Shown piece by piece: positions 1 to 9,530 of a stretch of 64,000 nt of DNA (the stretch's first letter is position 1; every line of letters begins with the position of its first letter). The translations under genes and the position numbers were made by a program. The stretch is from the NCBI RefSeq assembly GCF_002242685.1, contig NZ_NBIM01000003.1, positions 186,001 through 250,000 on the forward strand. Direction: 5' to 3'. The notes beneath the pieces were generated by a model that was given only the letters and a program-made list of their open reading frames with translations, was not told where the DNA came from and searched no databases. Source of the DNA: Oceanimonas doudoroffii (lineage in GTDB: Bacteria; Pseudomonadota; Gammaproteobacteria; Enterobacterales; Aeromonadaceae).

Positions 1-58
1 TCTACACAATTTTGCCAGAAAGTAATCAGGGCGGCTTCATAACCTCGGGGAATTCACA

Positions 59-697
59 TTGAACAACAACAAGATAAACTTCAACGCCGCCCACTTTATT
101 ACCAGCGCGCCCAACATACGACAGATGCCCGCCGACACCGGCGTTGAGATCGCCTTTGCCGGCCGCTCCAATGCCGGAAAATCCTCGGCTCTGAACACGA
201 TTACCCAGCAGAAATCCCTGGCCCGCACCAGTAAGACCCCGGGCCGCACTCAGCTGATCAACGTGTTCGAACTGAGTGAGGGCAAGCGCCTGATCGACCT
301 GCCCGGCTACGGCTACGCCAAAGTACCGGAAGAAATGAAGCTGAAGTGGCAAGAGGCGCTGTCGGAATACCTGCAACAACGCGACAGCCTCAAGGGGCTG
401 GTGGTGCTGATGGACATTCGCCATCCGCTGAAAGACATCGATCAGCAACTGCTGCAATGGGCCAGCGACTGCGAACTGCCGGTGCTGGCATTGCTGACCA
501 AATGCGACAAGCTCAAGTCCGGCGCCCGCAAGGCCGAGGTACTCAGGGTGCGTGAAGCCGTGGCCATCTTCGGTGGCAGCATTCGAGTCGAGGCATTCAG
601 CTCGCTCAAGGGCCTGGGCGTGGATCAGGCCAAGGAAGTGCTGACCGAATGGCTGCTGCAGGACGACACCCTCAACGCCGGTGACGAGCCCGCCTGA
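59..697 (+). CDS. engB: Ribosome biogenesis GTP-binding protein EngB (YihA/YsxC)
   Basis: TRAFAC-class GTPase that helps assemble the large ribosomal subunit in the cytoplasm. At 212 aa it has the usual family length, and all G motifs are visible: G1 GRSNAGKS at about residues 35-42, the TPGRTQ switch at 60-65, G3 DLPGYG at 80-85 and G4 TKCD at 147-150. The start is a TTG preceded by a GGGG ribosome-binding element, and it gives the N-terminus expected from E. coli YihA. The stop codon overlaps the rsuA start by one base, so the two are probably co-transcribed. In E. coli this gene lies convergent to polA next to Spot 42; here it still converges on polA but about 16 kb away. Confidence 0.96.
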   Translation: MNNNKINFNAAHFITSAPNIRQMPADTGVEIAFAGRSNAGKSSALNTITQQKSLARTSKTPGRTQLINVFELSEGKRLIDLPGYGYAKVPEEMKLKWQEALSEYLQQRDSLKGLVVLMDIRHPLKDIDQQLLQWASDCELPVLALLTKCDKLKSGARKAEVLRVREAVAIFGGSIRVEAFSSLKGLGVDQAKEVLTEWLLQDDTLNAGDEPA

Positions 698-1386
698 TGC
701 GCCTGGATCGCTTCTTGTGTGAGGCCTCCGGGCTGACCCGCTCCCTGGCCAAAAAGGCCCTGTCCCGGGGCGAGGTCACCGTCAATGACCAGGTGGTCAA
801 AAAAGGCGATATCAAGATCGGTGACCAGCGCGTGTGTCTGGCGGGACGCCTACTGAGTCTGCAGCCGCCGCGCTATATAATGCTGCACAAGCCCCAGGGC
901 TATATCAGCGCCACTCAGGACGAGGTGCACCCCTGCGTGCTGCAGCTGTTGCCCCCGGAACTGGCCGCCGGCCTGCAATGCGCCGGCCGGCTCGATGTGG
1001 ACACCACCGGCCTGCTGCTGCTCACCGACGACGGCCAGTGGTCGCATCGGCTGCGCTCACCCAAACGGGCCTGTCACAAGACCTACCGGGTGGGTCTGGC
1101 CGAACCGCTGGCGGATGGCACCGCAGACCGCTTTGCCGAGGGTGTGATGCTCCACGGCGAGCCCAAGGCCACCCTGCCCGCCACCCTGGAAGTGATCACC
1201 CCGACTCAGGTGCTGCTCACCATTCAGGAAGGCAAATACCATCAGGTGAAACGCATGTTTGCCGCCGTTGGCAACCGGGTAACCGCCCTGCACCGGCTGC
1301 AAATCGGTGATATCGTGCTGGATGCTGCGTTGGCCGAAGGGGAATGGCGCCACCTTACCCCCAAGGAAGTTGCCTCGATTGGGTAA
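697..1386 (+). CDS. rsuA: 16S rRNA pseudouridine(516) synthase RsuA
   Basis: Converts U516 of 16S rRNA to pseudouridine. The 229 aa protein has an N-terminal S4 RNA-binding domain (residues 1-60) followed by the RsuA-type catalytic domain. The signature GRLDVDTTG lies at residues 97-105, with the catalytic Asp at D100 (E. coli D102). The C-terminal EGKYHQVKRMFAAVGN block is typical of RsuA rather than RluB/E/F. It overlaps engB by one base in a TGATG arrangement. The pair with engB points to a small ribosome-maturation operon. It ends convergent to a histidine kinase gene; no convincing terminator was seen in the 88 bp gap. Confidence 0.93.
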   Translation: MRLDRFLCEASGLTRSLAKKALSRGEVTVNDQVVKKGDIKIGDQRVCLAGRLLSLQPPRYIMLHKPQGYISATQDEVHPCVLQLLPPELAAGLQCAGRLDVDTTGLLLLTDDGQWSHRLRSPKRACHKTYRVGLAEPLADGTADRFAEGVMLHGEPKATLPATLEVITPTQVLLTIQEGKYHQVKRMFAAVGNRVTALHRLQIGDIVLDAALAEGEWRHLTPKEVASIG

Positions 1387-1474
1387 GGTGTGAAGCCAAT
1401 TTGCAGACGCCGCTTTCGCCGGCGCAAACCTGGCAGCCGCACGCACAGCCCCCCGCACCCATTTTCACCCCCCC

Positions 1475-4306
1475 CTAACCGGCTTCGGGAATATTCAGCC
1501 AGAAGCAGGCACCTTGCCCCGGCGTGGAGTCAAAACCCACGCCGCCGCCCATGCGCTCCATCAGCTCGCGGGTGATCGCCAGGCCCAGGCCGGTGCCGCC
1601 TTTCCTGCGGGTGTCGGAACTGTCTGCCTGGGCAAACTTCTCAAAGATACGCGAGCGAAACTCCTGGGGCACCCCTTCCCCTCGATCCCGCACCAGTACG
1701 CGCCAGCAGCCCTGGCCGGCGGGCTCGGTATCAATGTCGACCCGGCCGTGGTCGGGAGAAAACTTGACCGCGTTCGACAACAGGTTGGCCAGCGCCTGCA
1801 GCAGCCGGTCCCGATCCACCAGTACCTGAACCCGTGCCGGTGTTTCCCCCAACACCAGTGTCACCCCTCTGTCCTCACCCAGGGGGCGATGGCATTCCAC
1901 CGCCTCGTGCAACAGATCGGCCAGATCGTGGGGGCGCACATCAAAGTGCATCTTGCCCGCCACCAGCTTCTCCATATCGAGCAGGTCGTTAATCAGCAGG
2001 TGCAGCCGCCGGCCATTGTTGTGGGCCACCTCCACCAACCGGAACACCTGCTCGGGCAGGGGCCCCAGGGCCCCTCGAGTCAGCAGACCGAGGGAGCCGG
2101 TGATGGAGGTGAGTGGCGTGCGCAGTTCGTGGCTGACGGTGGACACGAACTCCTTTTGCATGCGCTCCACCTTTTTCAGCTCGGTAATATCCTCGATCAG
2201 GGTCCATATCAGCGGTTGCCCTCCCGCGTCCCGAATCAGCATGCCCTGCTGACGAACCGGAAACCGGGCTCCATCCCGGCGCAGCAGCTCCTTTTCAAAG
2301 GCCCCGTAGCGGCCATCCCGCGCCAGGGCCTCTCCGGCCTGTTCATCGGCTTGTGCATACTTTGCCGGGGTGAGTGAAGACAGGCCGAGGTTCAACAGCT
2401 CGGCCTTGCCATAACCGGTGGCGCCCAGCAGCGCCCGGTTTACATCGAGAAAGCGGCCGGTACGCGCATCGCTCAGGGCAATGCCGATGGAGGACAACTC
2501 AAACAACCCCCGCAACCGCTGCTCACTGGCGGTCAGCGCCAGCTCCGCCTGTTTTTCATGCTCAATGTCGGTCAGGTAGCCATGCCAGATGGTACTGCCA
2601 TCATCCAGCCGTTCGGGACGAGCCCGCCCCTCCACCCAGTGGCTGCTGCCGTCTCCCTGCAACACTCGATACTGCACATGCCAGTCGGACAATTCACGCT
2701 CGGAGCGGACAATGGACTCGGCCACCGAGTCGAGATCTTGTGCATGAATGCGCTCAAACACGGCGCCGGCATCTTCCCGCACCGCCTGTGGCGGCAGCCG
2801 GTAGAGTTGTTCCATACCGGCACTGCTGTAGGGAAAGGCGCTGTGGCCATCGGGCCAGCGGCGAAACTGATAAATCACCCCGGGCAGCTGCTCGGCCAGC
2901 TTGTCAAAGCGGTCCTGCTGGCGCTGGCGGCTGAGCATGTCGCTCAGCCAGTGGGCCATCAGCGCCAGAAACATGCGATCGGTATCGTCAAAGGGCTGTG
3001 CCCTGGGGGTGGCGGAAGAAAAGTTGAGGGTACCGAATAGTTCGCCATTCACTTCCAGACGCGTGGCGATATAGGCCTCCAGCCCCATGTTCCGATAGCA
3101 CACCGCGCTGGCATACGCCGACTGGCCCATGTGGTCAATGGCCAGTACGCCCTGCTGCTCCAGCATCAGCCGGCAATAGGTCTGCACCAGCTCAAAGCGC
3201 AGTCCGGGCTCAACTCCGGCACCTTTCGGAGCCGATACCCAGCGCACCATGTACACATCGCCGATCACCTCGCTGGCGATGGCCAGATCCAGCTGCAGAA
3301 ATTCCCGTCCCAGCGCCAGCGCCTGGGTGATGCGCTCATCGACGCTGCCCTGCAGCTTGAAGGCCATACGGTTGAGCACCGCCAGCGCCTTGTTGCGCCG
3401 CTCCAGCTGGATCATGGCTTCGCGTTCGGCACTGATGTCGATATGGGTGCCGTAAATAATGCCCGGCCGGCCATCGTCGCCACAGCTCAGCAGCCGCCCC
3501 CGACTGTGCACCCAGACCCAACGGCCGTTTTTGTGACGCATTCTGACCCGGCACTCGTACACCGACTCCAGCCCCTTGATATGGCGCTCAAGCTGAGAGC
3601 TGGCCAGCTCCAGATCGTCCGGATGCACCCGCTCACGCCAGGTTTCTATGGTGAGCTGGCCCAGCTCGTCCAGCCGGTGGCCCAGCATTTCGGCCCAGCG
3701 TTCGTTAAACCGGCATTGACCGCTTTGCAGATCGCATTGCCAGGTGCCGATATTGGCCCCTTCAATGATCAGCTGGGCCCGATACTCACTTTCGGCCAGG
3801 CTTTGACGCAGGGCCTCCAGCCGCTGCCGGCCGATCTGCTCTTCCACACAGTCGGCCAGGGTACGCAGCAACGTGGCGTCCCTGTCGTCAAAACGCCGAG
3901 GCCGACTGTCTATTACGCACAGGGTGCCCAGGTGATAGCCATCGGCACTACGCAGCGGCGCCCCGGCGTAAAAGCGAATATGAGGCGCCTCGGTAACCAG
4001 GGGGTTGTCAAAGAAACGCTCGTCTTCCAGGGCATCTTCCACCACCAGAATACGGTCGTTGAGAATGGCATGGCCACAGAAGGAAATGTCCCTGGCGGTT
4101 TCGCAGGCATCCAGGCCCTGGGCCGACTTGAACCATTGCCGTTCGCTGTCCACCAGCGACACCAGCGCGATATCCACCTGAAAGCTGTGCTGCGCCACCT
4201 GGGTCAGCCGGTCAAAACGGCTCTCGGCGCCGGTGTCCAGCAAACGGGTACGCTGCAGGGCCCGCAGCCGCTGCAGCTCGTTGTCGGGCAGAGGGGGCAT
4301 TTTCAT
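1475..4306 (-). CDS. Cytoplasmic GAF/PAS multi-sensor histidine kinase
   Basis: Soluble sensor kinase of 943 aa with no membrane segment. Order of domains: GAF (about 20-165), PAS (about 175-295, ending in the PAC-like YGTHIDISAE), a second GAF (about 305-460), two more PAS modules (about 470-585 and 595-710), HisKA with SHELRTPL and phospho-acceptor H726, then HATPase with N box NLLSNAVKFS (841-850), DRGEGVP and GGTGLGLAI. The start is the ATG at 4306, which overlaps the stop of the upstream kinase (ATGA) and has GGAGGT at a good distance; a longer reading to 4360 is unlikely. No receiver domain is attached, so the phosphate probably goes to a separate receiver, plausibly one encoded on the plus strand next door. 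The signal is unknown. Confidence 0.88.
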   Translation of the reverse strand: MKMPPLPDNELQRLRALQRTRLLDTGAESRFDRLTQVAQHSFQVDIALVSLVDSERQWFKSAQGLDACETARDISFCGHAILNDRILVVEDALEDERFFDNPLVTEAPHIRFYAGAPLRSADGYHLGTLCVIDSRPRRFDDRDATLLRTLADCVEEQIGRQRLEALRQSLAESEYRAQLIIEGANIGTWQCDLQSGQCRFNERWAEMLGHRLDELGQLTIETWRERVHPDDLELASSQLERHIKGLESVYECRVRMRHKNGRWVWVHSRGRLLSCGDDGRPGIIYGTHIDISAEREAMIQLERRNKALAVLNRMAFKLQGSVDERITQALALGREFLQLDLAIASEVIGDVYMVRWVSAPKGAGVEPGLRFELVQTYCRLMLEQQGVLAIDHMGQSAYASAVCYRNMGLEAYIATRLEVNGELFGTLNFSSATPRAQPFDDTDRMFLALMAHWLSDMLSRQRQQDRFDKLAEQLPGVIYQFRRWPDGHSAFPYSSAGMEQLYRLPPQAVREDAGAVFERIHAQDLDSVAESIVRSERELSDWHVQYRVLQGDGSSHWVEGRARPERLDDGSTIWHGYLTDIEHEKQAELALTASEQRLRGLFELSSIGIALSDARTGRFLDVNRALLGATGYGKAELLNLGLSSLTPAKYAQADEQAGEALARDGRYGAFEKELLRRDGARFPVRQQGMLIRDAGGQPLIWTLIEDITELKKVERMQKEFVSTVSHELRTPLTSITGSLGLLTRGALGPLPEQVFRLVEVAHNNGRRLHLLINDLLDMEKLVAGKMHFDVRPHDLADLLHEAVECHRPLGEDRGVTLVLGETPARVQVLVDRDRLLQALANLLSNAVKFSPDHGRVDIDTEPAGQGCWRVLVRDRGEGVPQEFRSRIFEKFAQADSSDTRRKGGTGLGLAITRELMERMGGGVGFDSTPGQGACFWLNIPEAG

Positions 4307-6096
4307 GGGCGACCTCCTTCGGCTTGCTGAACATGGGGCATGACCGGCAACTCCAGCCACAGGTGGGCGCCCCGGTCATTATAGAAGCCAATGCGCCCGT
4401 CCATCAGCTCCACCAACTCCTTGCAGATGGCCAGCCCCAGGCCGGTGCCCTGGGTGGTGCGCATGGTGCCGTTTTCCGCCTGGGCAAAACGGTCAAACAG
4501 GTGTTCGGCAAAGGCATCGGGGATGCCCTCGCCCTGATCACTCACGGTCAGCCGCAGCCAGTCCGGCTCGGGCTGCTCTACCGAGACTCGCACCAGGCCA
4601 CCGGAGGGGGAAAACTTGATGGCGTTGCTGATCAGGTTGTCCAGCAGCTGGCGCACCCGCAACGGATCCAGCACCGTCGGCAGGGGCGCACCCAGATCGT
4701 TGCGCAAGCCGACCTCATAGGCTTCGGCCATGGGGGCATTGCCGGCGATGGCCTCGTCGATCAGGGTATTCAGGCAGCAGGGCTCGGGGGCCAGCTCCAG
4801 CTTGCCGGCGTTCAGTTTGCTGAAGTCGAGCAGATCGTTAATCAGGTGCTGCAGTCGTTCGCCATTGCGCCAGGCCAGCCCGACCAGCTCGCCGGCCTTT
4901 TCCGGCAACTCACCGGCCACGCCGGAACTCACCAGCCGCAGGGCACCATTGATGGAGGTCAGCGGGGTGCGCAACTCATGGCTCACCACCGCCACAAAGT
5001 CGTCTTTGACCTCACTCAGCGCCTTGCGCTCGGCGGTCAGCCGGTTAAAGGCCCGGGCCAGGCGGGCCAGCTCGGGCACACCGGTTTCCGGCAAGGGCCG
5101 ATCGCTTCCGGCCTCGGCGGCCATGCCGCGAATGCGCTGGGTCATGGTAGCCAGCGGCTGCAACGCACTCCAGGCCAGCCAGAACGACACCAACGCCAGG
5201 CCGGTGCCGATCAGCAGGCTGATGCCGGCAAAACGCATAAAGAAATCCCGGGCCGGCGCCACCACCCGCTCATGGGGCAGGGCGCGCACAAACATCCAGC
5301 CCAGCTGTTGCAAATGCGTGGTGGCATAGACCCAGCGTTTTTCACCGTCCCCCTTTACCACACCAAGGTGGGCGCCGGACAGCACGGCGTCGACCAGGGC
5401 ATCCTCTCCCGGCGGCGGCAAGGGTTGCAGCTCCCGGGACAGATCCCGGCCGTTATACACATACAACTGGTTTTCGGTATCGAGAATTTTGAAGCTGACT
5501 CCTTCCCGCAAGGCTTCCCGCAGCCGCTGCTCGGGCAGAATGGAGGTGGTTGCCAGGTTGATCACGCCCCCCAGCATGCCCAGCAAGTCACCGTCATCCG
5601 ACAGAATCGGACTCAGAAACGAGATCAACGGCGCACCCGTGGTGCGGCCGATAATGGGAGAGCTGATCACCGACTCTCGCGTGCGGATCAGGGTACGAAA
5701 GTGAGGGCGGTCGGCGTAGTTGGTGCCCAGGCGGCCGGGCACCAGGGTGGTTTCGGTAATGGCGGTGGCGTTGGCGTCAAACACCAGCACGCCATCGGGA
5801 AACAGCTGGCGCAGCATGGGCTGGCGTTGCAACCGCGCCTGCAGTTCGGCGGTGGAATGCAGATGCACGCCGTTCGTCAGCTGGGGCGTCACCATTTCCA
5901 GCGAGTGACGACGCAGCGCCAGCACTCGTTCCACCTGCTCGGCGGCACGCAAGGTTGCATTGTACTGACGCTGACTGTATAGCTGTTCAAAGTCATCCAC
6001 CAGCGAATGATAGGCGGTAGTCAGTACGCCGAGGACGGTCAGCATGGCGCCGGTCAGCATAATCAGCGCAATGCGTCCCTTGAGAGACAGCTTCAT
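4303..6096 (-). CDS. Membrane sensor histidine kinase with extracytoplasmic Cache-like domain
   Basis: 597 aa inner-membrane kinase. A first membrane segment (about residues 8-28) and a second (about 288-310) bracket a periplasmic region that looks like a double Cache sensor. A HAMP-like linker (310-362), HisKA with SHELRTPL (H373) and HATPase with NLISNAIKFS, DQGEGIP and GTGLGLAI follow. It is translationally coupled to the downstream GAF/PAS kinase by a 4-base ATGA overlap, so two kinases sensing outside and inside may be produced together. The 131 bp gap to the divergent Hpt-REC-GGDEF gene must hold both promoters. The ligand cannot be told from the sequence. Confidence 0.88.
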   Translation of the reverse strand: MKLSLKGRIALIMLTGAMLTVLGVLTTAYHSLVDDFEQLYSQRQYNATLRAAEQVERVLALRRHSLEMVTPQLTNGVHLHSTAELQARLQRQPMLRQLFPDGVLVFDANATAITETTLVPGRLGTNYADRPHFRTLIRTRESVISSPIIGRTTGAPLISFLSPILSDDGDLLGMLGGVINLATTSILPEQRLREALREGVSFKILDTENQLYVYNGRDLSRELQPLPPPGEDALVDAVLSGAHLGVVKGDGEKRWVYATTHLQQLGWMFVRALPHERVVAPARDFFMRFAGISLLIGTGLALVSFWLAWSALQPLATMTQRIRGMAAEAGSDRPLPETGVPELARLARAFNRLTAERKALSEVKDDFVAVVSHELRTPLTSINGALRLVSSGVAGELPEKAGELVGLAWRNGERLQHLINDLLDFSKLNAGKLELAPEPCCLNTLIDEAIAGNAPMAEAYEVGLRNDLGAPLPTVLDPLRVRQLLDNLISNAIKFSPSGGLVRVSVEQPEPDWLRLTVSDQGEGIPDAFAEHLFDRFAQAENGTMRTTQGTGLGLAICKELVELMDGRIGFYNDRGAHLWLELPVMPHVQQAEGGRP

Positions 6097-6227
6097 TCAA
6101 CCCGTTCCTTGTTGCAATGAGGGGGCGCCGGAAAAACCGGTCCCGCATGAAACTCTATCAGCATATACTAATCACAACCACGCAGACGGAATGGATTGGT
6201 ATTTGATTAACGCCAAAGGAATCAACC

Positions 6228-7874
6228 ATGACTGACACCGGCCCCCTGGAACAGCACCTGGCCCGCCTCAGCGCCCGTTTCACCGAGCGCACCACCGAGC
6301 AGCTGACCGAGCAACTGGAGGCGCTGCGCGCATGGCGGCCCGGAATTCCTCATCAGTCCTTGCAGGACGCACTGATCCAACTACTGCACCGGCTCGCCGG
6401 TTCGGCCGGCACCTTTGGCCAGGCCGAACTCGGGCGGCAGGCGGCCGGGCTGGAGCAACGCCTGAAAACGGAGCACACCGACCCCGCCCAGGCCGGCCTG
6501 ATGATCAGCGAACTGACCGTCGAGCTGGAGCAGCTATTACAGCTGCTGGGCAAGCCTCTGCCGCCCGCGGCCGTGACCGCCACTTCCCCCAGCCTGCCGC
6601 TGGCCGACGGCACCAGTGAATTGCTGGTGCTGGGTGCCGACCTGGCTGAACTGGCCGCCGCCCTGAAGCAATACGGCTTCGCCACTCGGCATGAGCAACA
6701 GCTCGACACCCTGCCCGCCTCCTGCTGGCACGAACACGGCATCATCATCACCCGCAGCCAGCACCTGCAGGAGGTGTCGGAGTGGAACCGATACAGGGCC
6801 AGCCGGGCCGGCAAGACACCCGCCCCCCTGCTGTGCGCCGGCGCCGAGCAGGATTTTTCCACCCGTTACCGCCTGGCGGAGCTGGGCGTGGATGGCCTGT
6901 TCCCCCTGCCCGTGGACGTCCCGGCCCTGGCCGAACGCATTGAACAGCTGAACCGGGAACATCAGCAGCATGATCAGGCCAGGGTATTGCTGATGGACGA
7001 TGACGAAGAGCTGGCCGAACACTACCGTTTGGTGCTGACCGAGGCCGGCATGGAAGTCAGGGTGCTCAACCGACCCTACAACATGATGAGTACCCTGGCC
7101 GAGTTTCACCCCGATATTCTGCTGATGGACATACACATGCCACCCTATTCGGGCACCACCCTGGCGCGCATGATTCGCTTTGAGCCTCAATGGCTGAGCC
7201 TGCCGATCATTTATCTGTCATCGGAGCAGGACCGGGAGCGACAGCTCAGCGCCCTGGCCCAGGGCGCCGATGAATTCATCACCAAGCCCATTTCCGACTC
7301 GCTGCTAATCCGCACCGTGAGCATTCTCTGTCACCGGGCCCGGCAGCTGTCCCGGCTGCTGGCCCGGGACGGGCTCACCGGCTTGCTCAACCACTCGCAC
7401 AGCAAACAGGCGCTGAGCCAGGAGCACGCTCGAGTTCAGCGCATGGGCCACCACACCATGGTGGCCATGCTCGACCTGGATCACTTCAAAAAGGTCAACG
7501 ACAATCATGGCCACGCCACCGGCGACCGGGTAATCAACACCCTGGCCCACCTGCTGCAACGGCGGCTACGCAAAACCGACAGCCTGGGGCGCTATGGCGG
7601 TGAGGAGTTCGTAGCGGTTCTGCCCGAATGTGATGCCCAGCAGGCTCGCACCCTGTTCGAGCAAATTTGCCACGACTTTGCCGCCCTGAAATTTCGAGGA
7701 CAAGAGCAGGAATTCGGCGTTACCGTCAGTGTGGGCCTGGCCTGCCTGAATGACTTTACCACCGCCGAGGAAGCACTGAGCGCGGCGGATCAGGCCCTGT
7801 ATGAACGAAAGAGACTCGGCCGAAACGGTGTCACCGACTATGCTGTAATCAGTGCTCACAAGCCCAGGGTGTAG
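6228..7874 (+). CDS. Hpt-receiver-GGDEF diguanylate cyclase
   Basis: 548 aa cytoplasmic response regulator that should make cyclic di-GMP. Residues 1-110 form a histidine phosphotransfer domain with HRLAGSAGTFG (H54). Residues about 128-240 resemble a receiver fold lacking the acidic pocket. A true receiver follows (251-368) with DDD at 257-259, phospho-acceptor D301 and K353. The GGDEF domain has GGEEF at 457-461 and, five residues before it, an RKTD I-site (448-451), so product inhibition is expected. The ATG follows AAAGGAA at good spacing. Carrying both a Hpt and a receiver, it could relay phosphate from the two divergent kinases. No EAL domain is present. Confidence 0.9.
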   Translation: MTDTGPLEQHLARLSARFTERTTEQLTEQLEALRAWRPGIPHQSLQDALIQLLHRLAGSAGTFGQAELGRQAAGLEQRLKTEHTDPAQAGLMISELTVELEQLLQLLGKPLPPAAVTATSPSLPLADGTSELLVLGADLAELAAALKQYGFATRHEQQLDTLPASCWHEHGIIITRSQHLQEVSEWNRYRASRAGKTPAPLLCAGAEQDFSTRYRLAELGVDGLFPLPVDVPALAERIEQLNREHQQHDQARVLLMDDDEELAEHYRLVLTEAGMEVRVLNRPYNMMSTLAEFHPDILLMDIHMPPYSGTTLARMIRFEPQWLSLPIIYLSSEQDRERQLSALAQGADEFITKPISDSLLIRTVSILCHRARQLSRLLARDGLTGLLNHSHSKQALSQEHARVQRMGHHTMVAMLDLDHFKKVNDNHGHATGDRVINTLAHLLQRRLRKTDSLGRYGGEEFVAVLPECDAQQARTLFEQICHDFAALKFRGQEQEFGVTVSVGLACLNDFTTAEEALSAADQALYERKRLGRNGVTDYAVISAHKPRV

Positions 7875-7883
7875 GTACCACGC

Positions 7884-9065
7884 GTGAATGTACTGCTGCT
7901 TGAAGACGATTACCTGATTGCCGATCTGGTGGAAACCGTGATGCTCGGCCTGTCGGCCAAGGCCAGGGTCAGGCATTGCGCCAGCCTGGCAGACGCCAAG
8001 GCGGCCTGGCAGAAATTACCGGCGAGCCTGGTACTGTGCGACTGGCACCTGCCCGACGGCTGCGGCCTGGAGCTGATCAAGCTGATCCGCAAGACCGACA
8101 AGCACACGCCGGTGATAGTTATCAGTGCCAGTGCCGACAGGGACAGTGTCAGGGTGGCCCTGCATCACGGCATTAACGACTTCATCGCCAAGCCCTTTGA
8201 TCTGCCCATGCTGCAAAAGCGGCTGCAGGCCGTAATCGCCGACGCCAGTGCCCGTGCAAAATCCATCGACGACAACACCGACCTCTCCGAAACATCCGAC
8301 GTCCCTTCGGTGGAGGAATGGCTGGAGCAGGCGCTCAGTGAGAAACTGCAATTGCCTGGTGCCCTGGACAACGACAAGGTGCTGCCACTGCTCAGTCGCA
8401 TCGACGAGCTGAGCACCGCCGAACTCACCACCACCTGGAAGAACGAAACCGCCCTGGTTACCCGGCTGCTGAAACTGGCCAACAGCGCCTCGCTGCGCCG
8501 CAGCGGCAAGCCGGTCTCGCGTCTGGATGAAGCCATCATCACCCTGGGCATCTCCCAGTCGCTGAACTGTGCCCTGGCCATGAGCCTCGACATTTCCGGT
8601 GCCTTGACCCACGCCGAGTTCAGTGAGCAGGCACAGCAGCATCAGGCCATCGCCGAGCAGGTGGCCGCCATCGCCCGTAACATGGCCCTGAGCGTGGACA
8701 CAGACGGCGCCAGCTGCCACACTGCCGGCCTGCTCAGCCGCTGTGGCGAGCTGGCGGTACTGCGCACCCTGCAGCAATACCTGGACCAGGGAGGTACGCT
8801 GAATGCCGGCCAGGCGGAGACCTTGCTGCAGCAATGGGGCCCCCGCTATGGCAACCGGCTCAAGATTCAGTGGGGGCTGCCCCTGCCGTTGAGGGAACTG
8901 ATTGGCGCCGTACACATGGCACCCGCTCACGCCACCCGCAAGGCCCCCACCATCATGCATCTGGCCGGTCTGTGTGTGGCCTCAAAGCTGTACGGTACCG
9001 ACACCGAACGGCTGCTGCAGCGTGTTGGGCTGGATCCGGAAAAATGGCTGAACCAGCCCGACTGA
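7884..9065 (+). CDS. Receiver-HDOD response regulator
   Basis: 393 aa protein with a receiver domain (residues 1-120; acidic pair ED at 7-8, phospho-acceptor D53, K103) followed by an HDOD domain (about 155-360), a catalytically silent relative of HD phosphohydrolases. Proteins of this architecture are known to relay signals in chemotaxis, biofilm or c-di-GMP circuits. The start is GTG, 9 bases after the stop of the diguanylate cyclase gene, so co-transcription is likely. It has no DNA-binding domain, which suggests it acts by protein contact. Confidence 0.86.
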   Translation: MNVLLLEDDYLIADLVETVMLGLSAKARVRHCASLADAKAAWQKLPASLVLCDWHLPDGCGLELIKLIRKTDKHTPVIVISASADRDSVRVALHHGINDFIAKPFDLPMLQKRLQAVIADASARAKSIDDNTDLSETSDVPSVEEWLEQALSEKLQLPGALDNDKVLPLLSRIDELSTAELTTTWKNETALVTRLLKLANSASLRRSGKPVSRLDEAIITLGISQSLNCALAMSLDISGALTHAEFSEQAQQHQAIAEQVAAIARNMALSVDTDGASCHTAGLLSRCGELAVLRTLQQYLDQGGTLNAGQAETLLQQWGPRYGNRLKIQWGLPLPLRELIGAVHMAPAHATRKAPTIMHLAGLCVASKLYGTDTERLLQRVGLDPEKWLNQPD

Positions 9066-9090
9066 CCCCCACCAAGCCCAAGGAAAGGAT

Positions 9091-9486
9091 ATGCCACAAC
9101 ACCAGGAACCCCGCCGCGTTCTTTACGTGGAAGACGACGACGACATTCGTGAAATCGCCCGGCTGGCGCTGGAAGTCGTGGGAGAATTTGAAGTGATGCT
9201 GTGCGCCTCGGGGGAAGACGCCCTCGCCGGAGCCGCGGCCTTCAACCCCGATATCATACTGCTGGATGTGATGATGCCGGGCATGGACGGCCCTTCAACC
9301 CTCACCGCCCTTCGCCGGCAGCCGGCCCTGGAGAAAATTCCGGTGGCCTTTATGACCGCCAAGATCCAGCCGCGAGAAATTGCCGCCTACAAGGCCATGG
9401 GTGCCGTTGAGGTGATCGCCAAACCCTTTGACCCCATGACCCTGTCCGAGCAGATTCGCACTATCTGGCACACGGCCAGGGCATAG
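9091..9486 (+). CDS. Single-domain response regulator (CheY-like)
   Basis: 131 aa protein consisting only of a receiver domain: acidic cluster EDDDD at 14-18, phospho-acceptor D59 in LLDVMMPGMDG, T89 and K111 (AKPFDP). With no output domain it probably works as a phosphate shuttle or sink, or binds a partner directly. It is 25 bp downstream of the REC-HDOD gene with AAGGA before the ATG, and is the last gene of the three-gene plus-strand unit. It converges on the mrp operon. Confidence 0.88.
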   Translation: MPQHQEPRRVLYVEDDDDIREIARLALEVVGEFEVMLCASGEDALAGAAAFNPDIILLDVMMPGMDGPSTLTALRRQPALEKIPVAFMTAKIQPREIAAYKAMGAVEVIAKPFDPMTLSEQIRTIWHTARA

Positions 9487-9503
9487 GCCATCAACGGCAT
9501 TGC

Positions 9504-9525
9504 AGCGCGGGAGCTTGCCCGCGCT
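9504..9525. terminator. Hairpin between convergent response-regulator and mrp operons
   Basis: Perfect 8-bp inverted repeat AGCGCGGG / CCCGCGCT with a 6-nt loop in the 44 bp between two converging operons. There is no run of T on either side, so it is either a weak bidirectional terminator or an mRNA-end stabilising hairpin. Confidence 0.45.
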
Positions 9526-9530
9526 CTCTA

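Noticed and set aside
1387..1474. Intrinsic terminator between rsuA and the kinase gene
   Set aside because: Short GC-rich complementarities exist, but there is no stable stem followed by T on either strand.
4324..5982. 552-codon plus-strand frame opposite the membrane kinase
   Set aside because: Shadow of the kinase; the kinase has all catalytic motifs, the opposite frame has low-complexity Gly/Gln/His composition.
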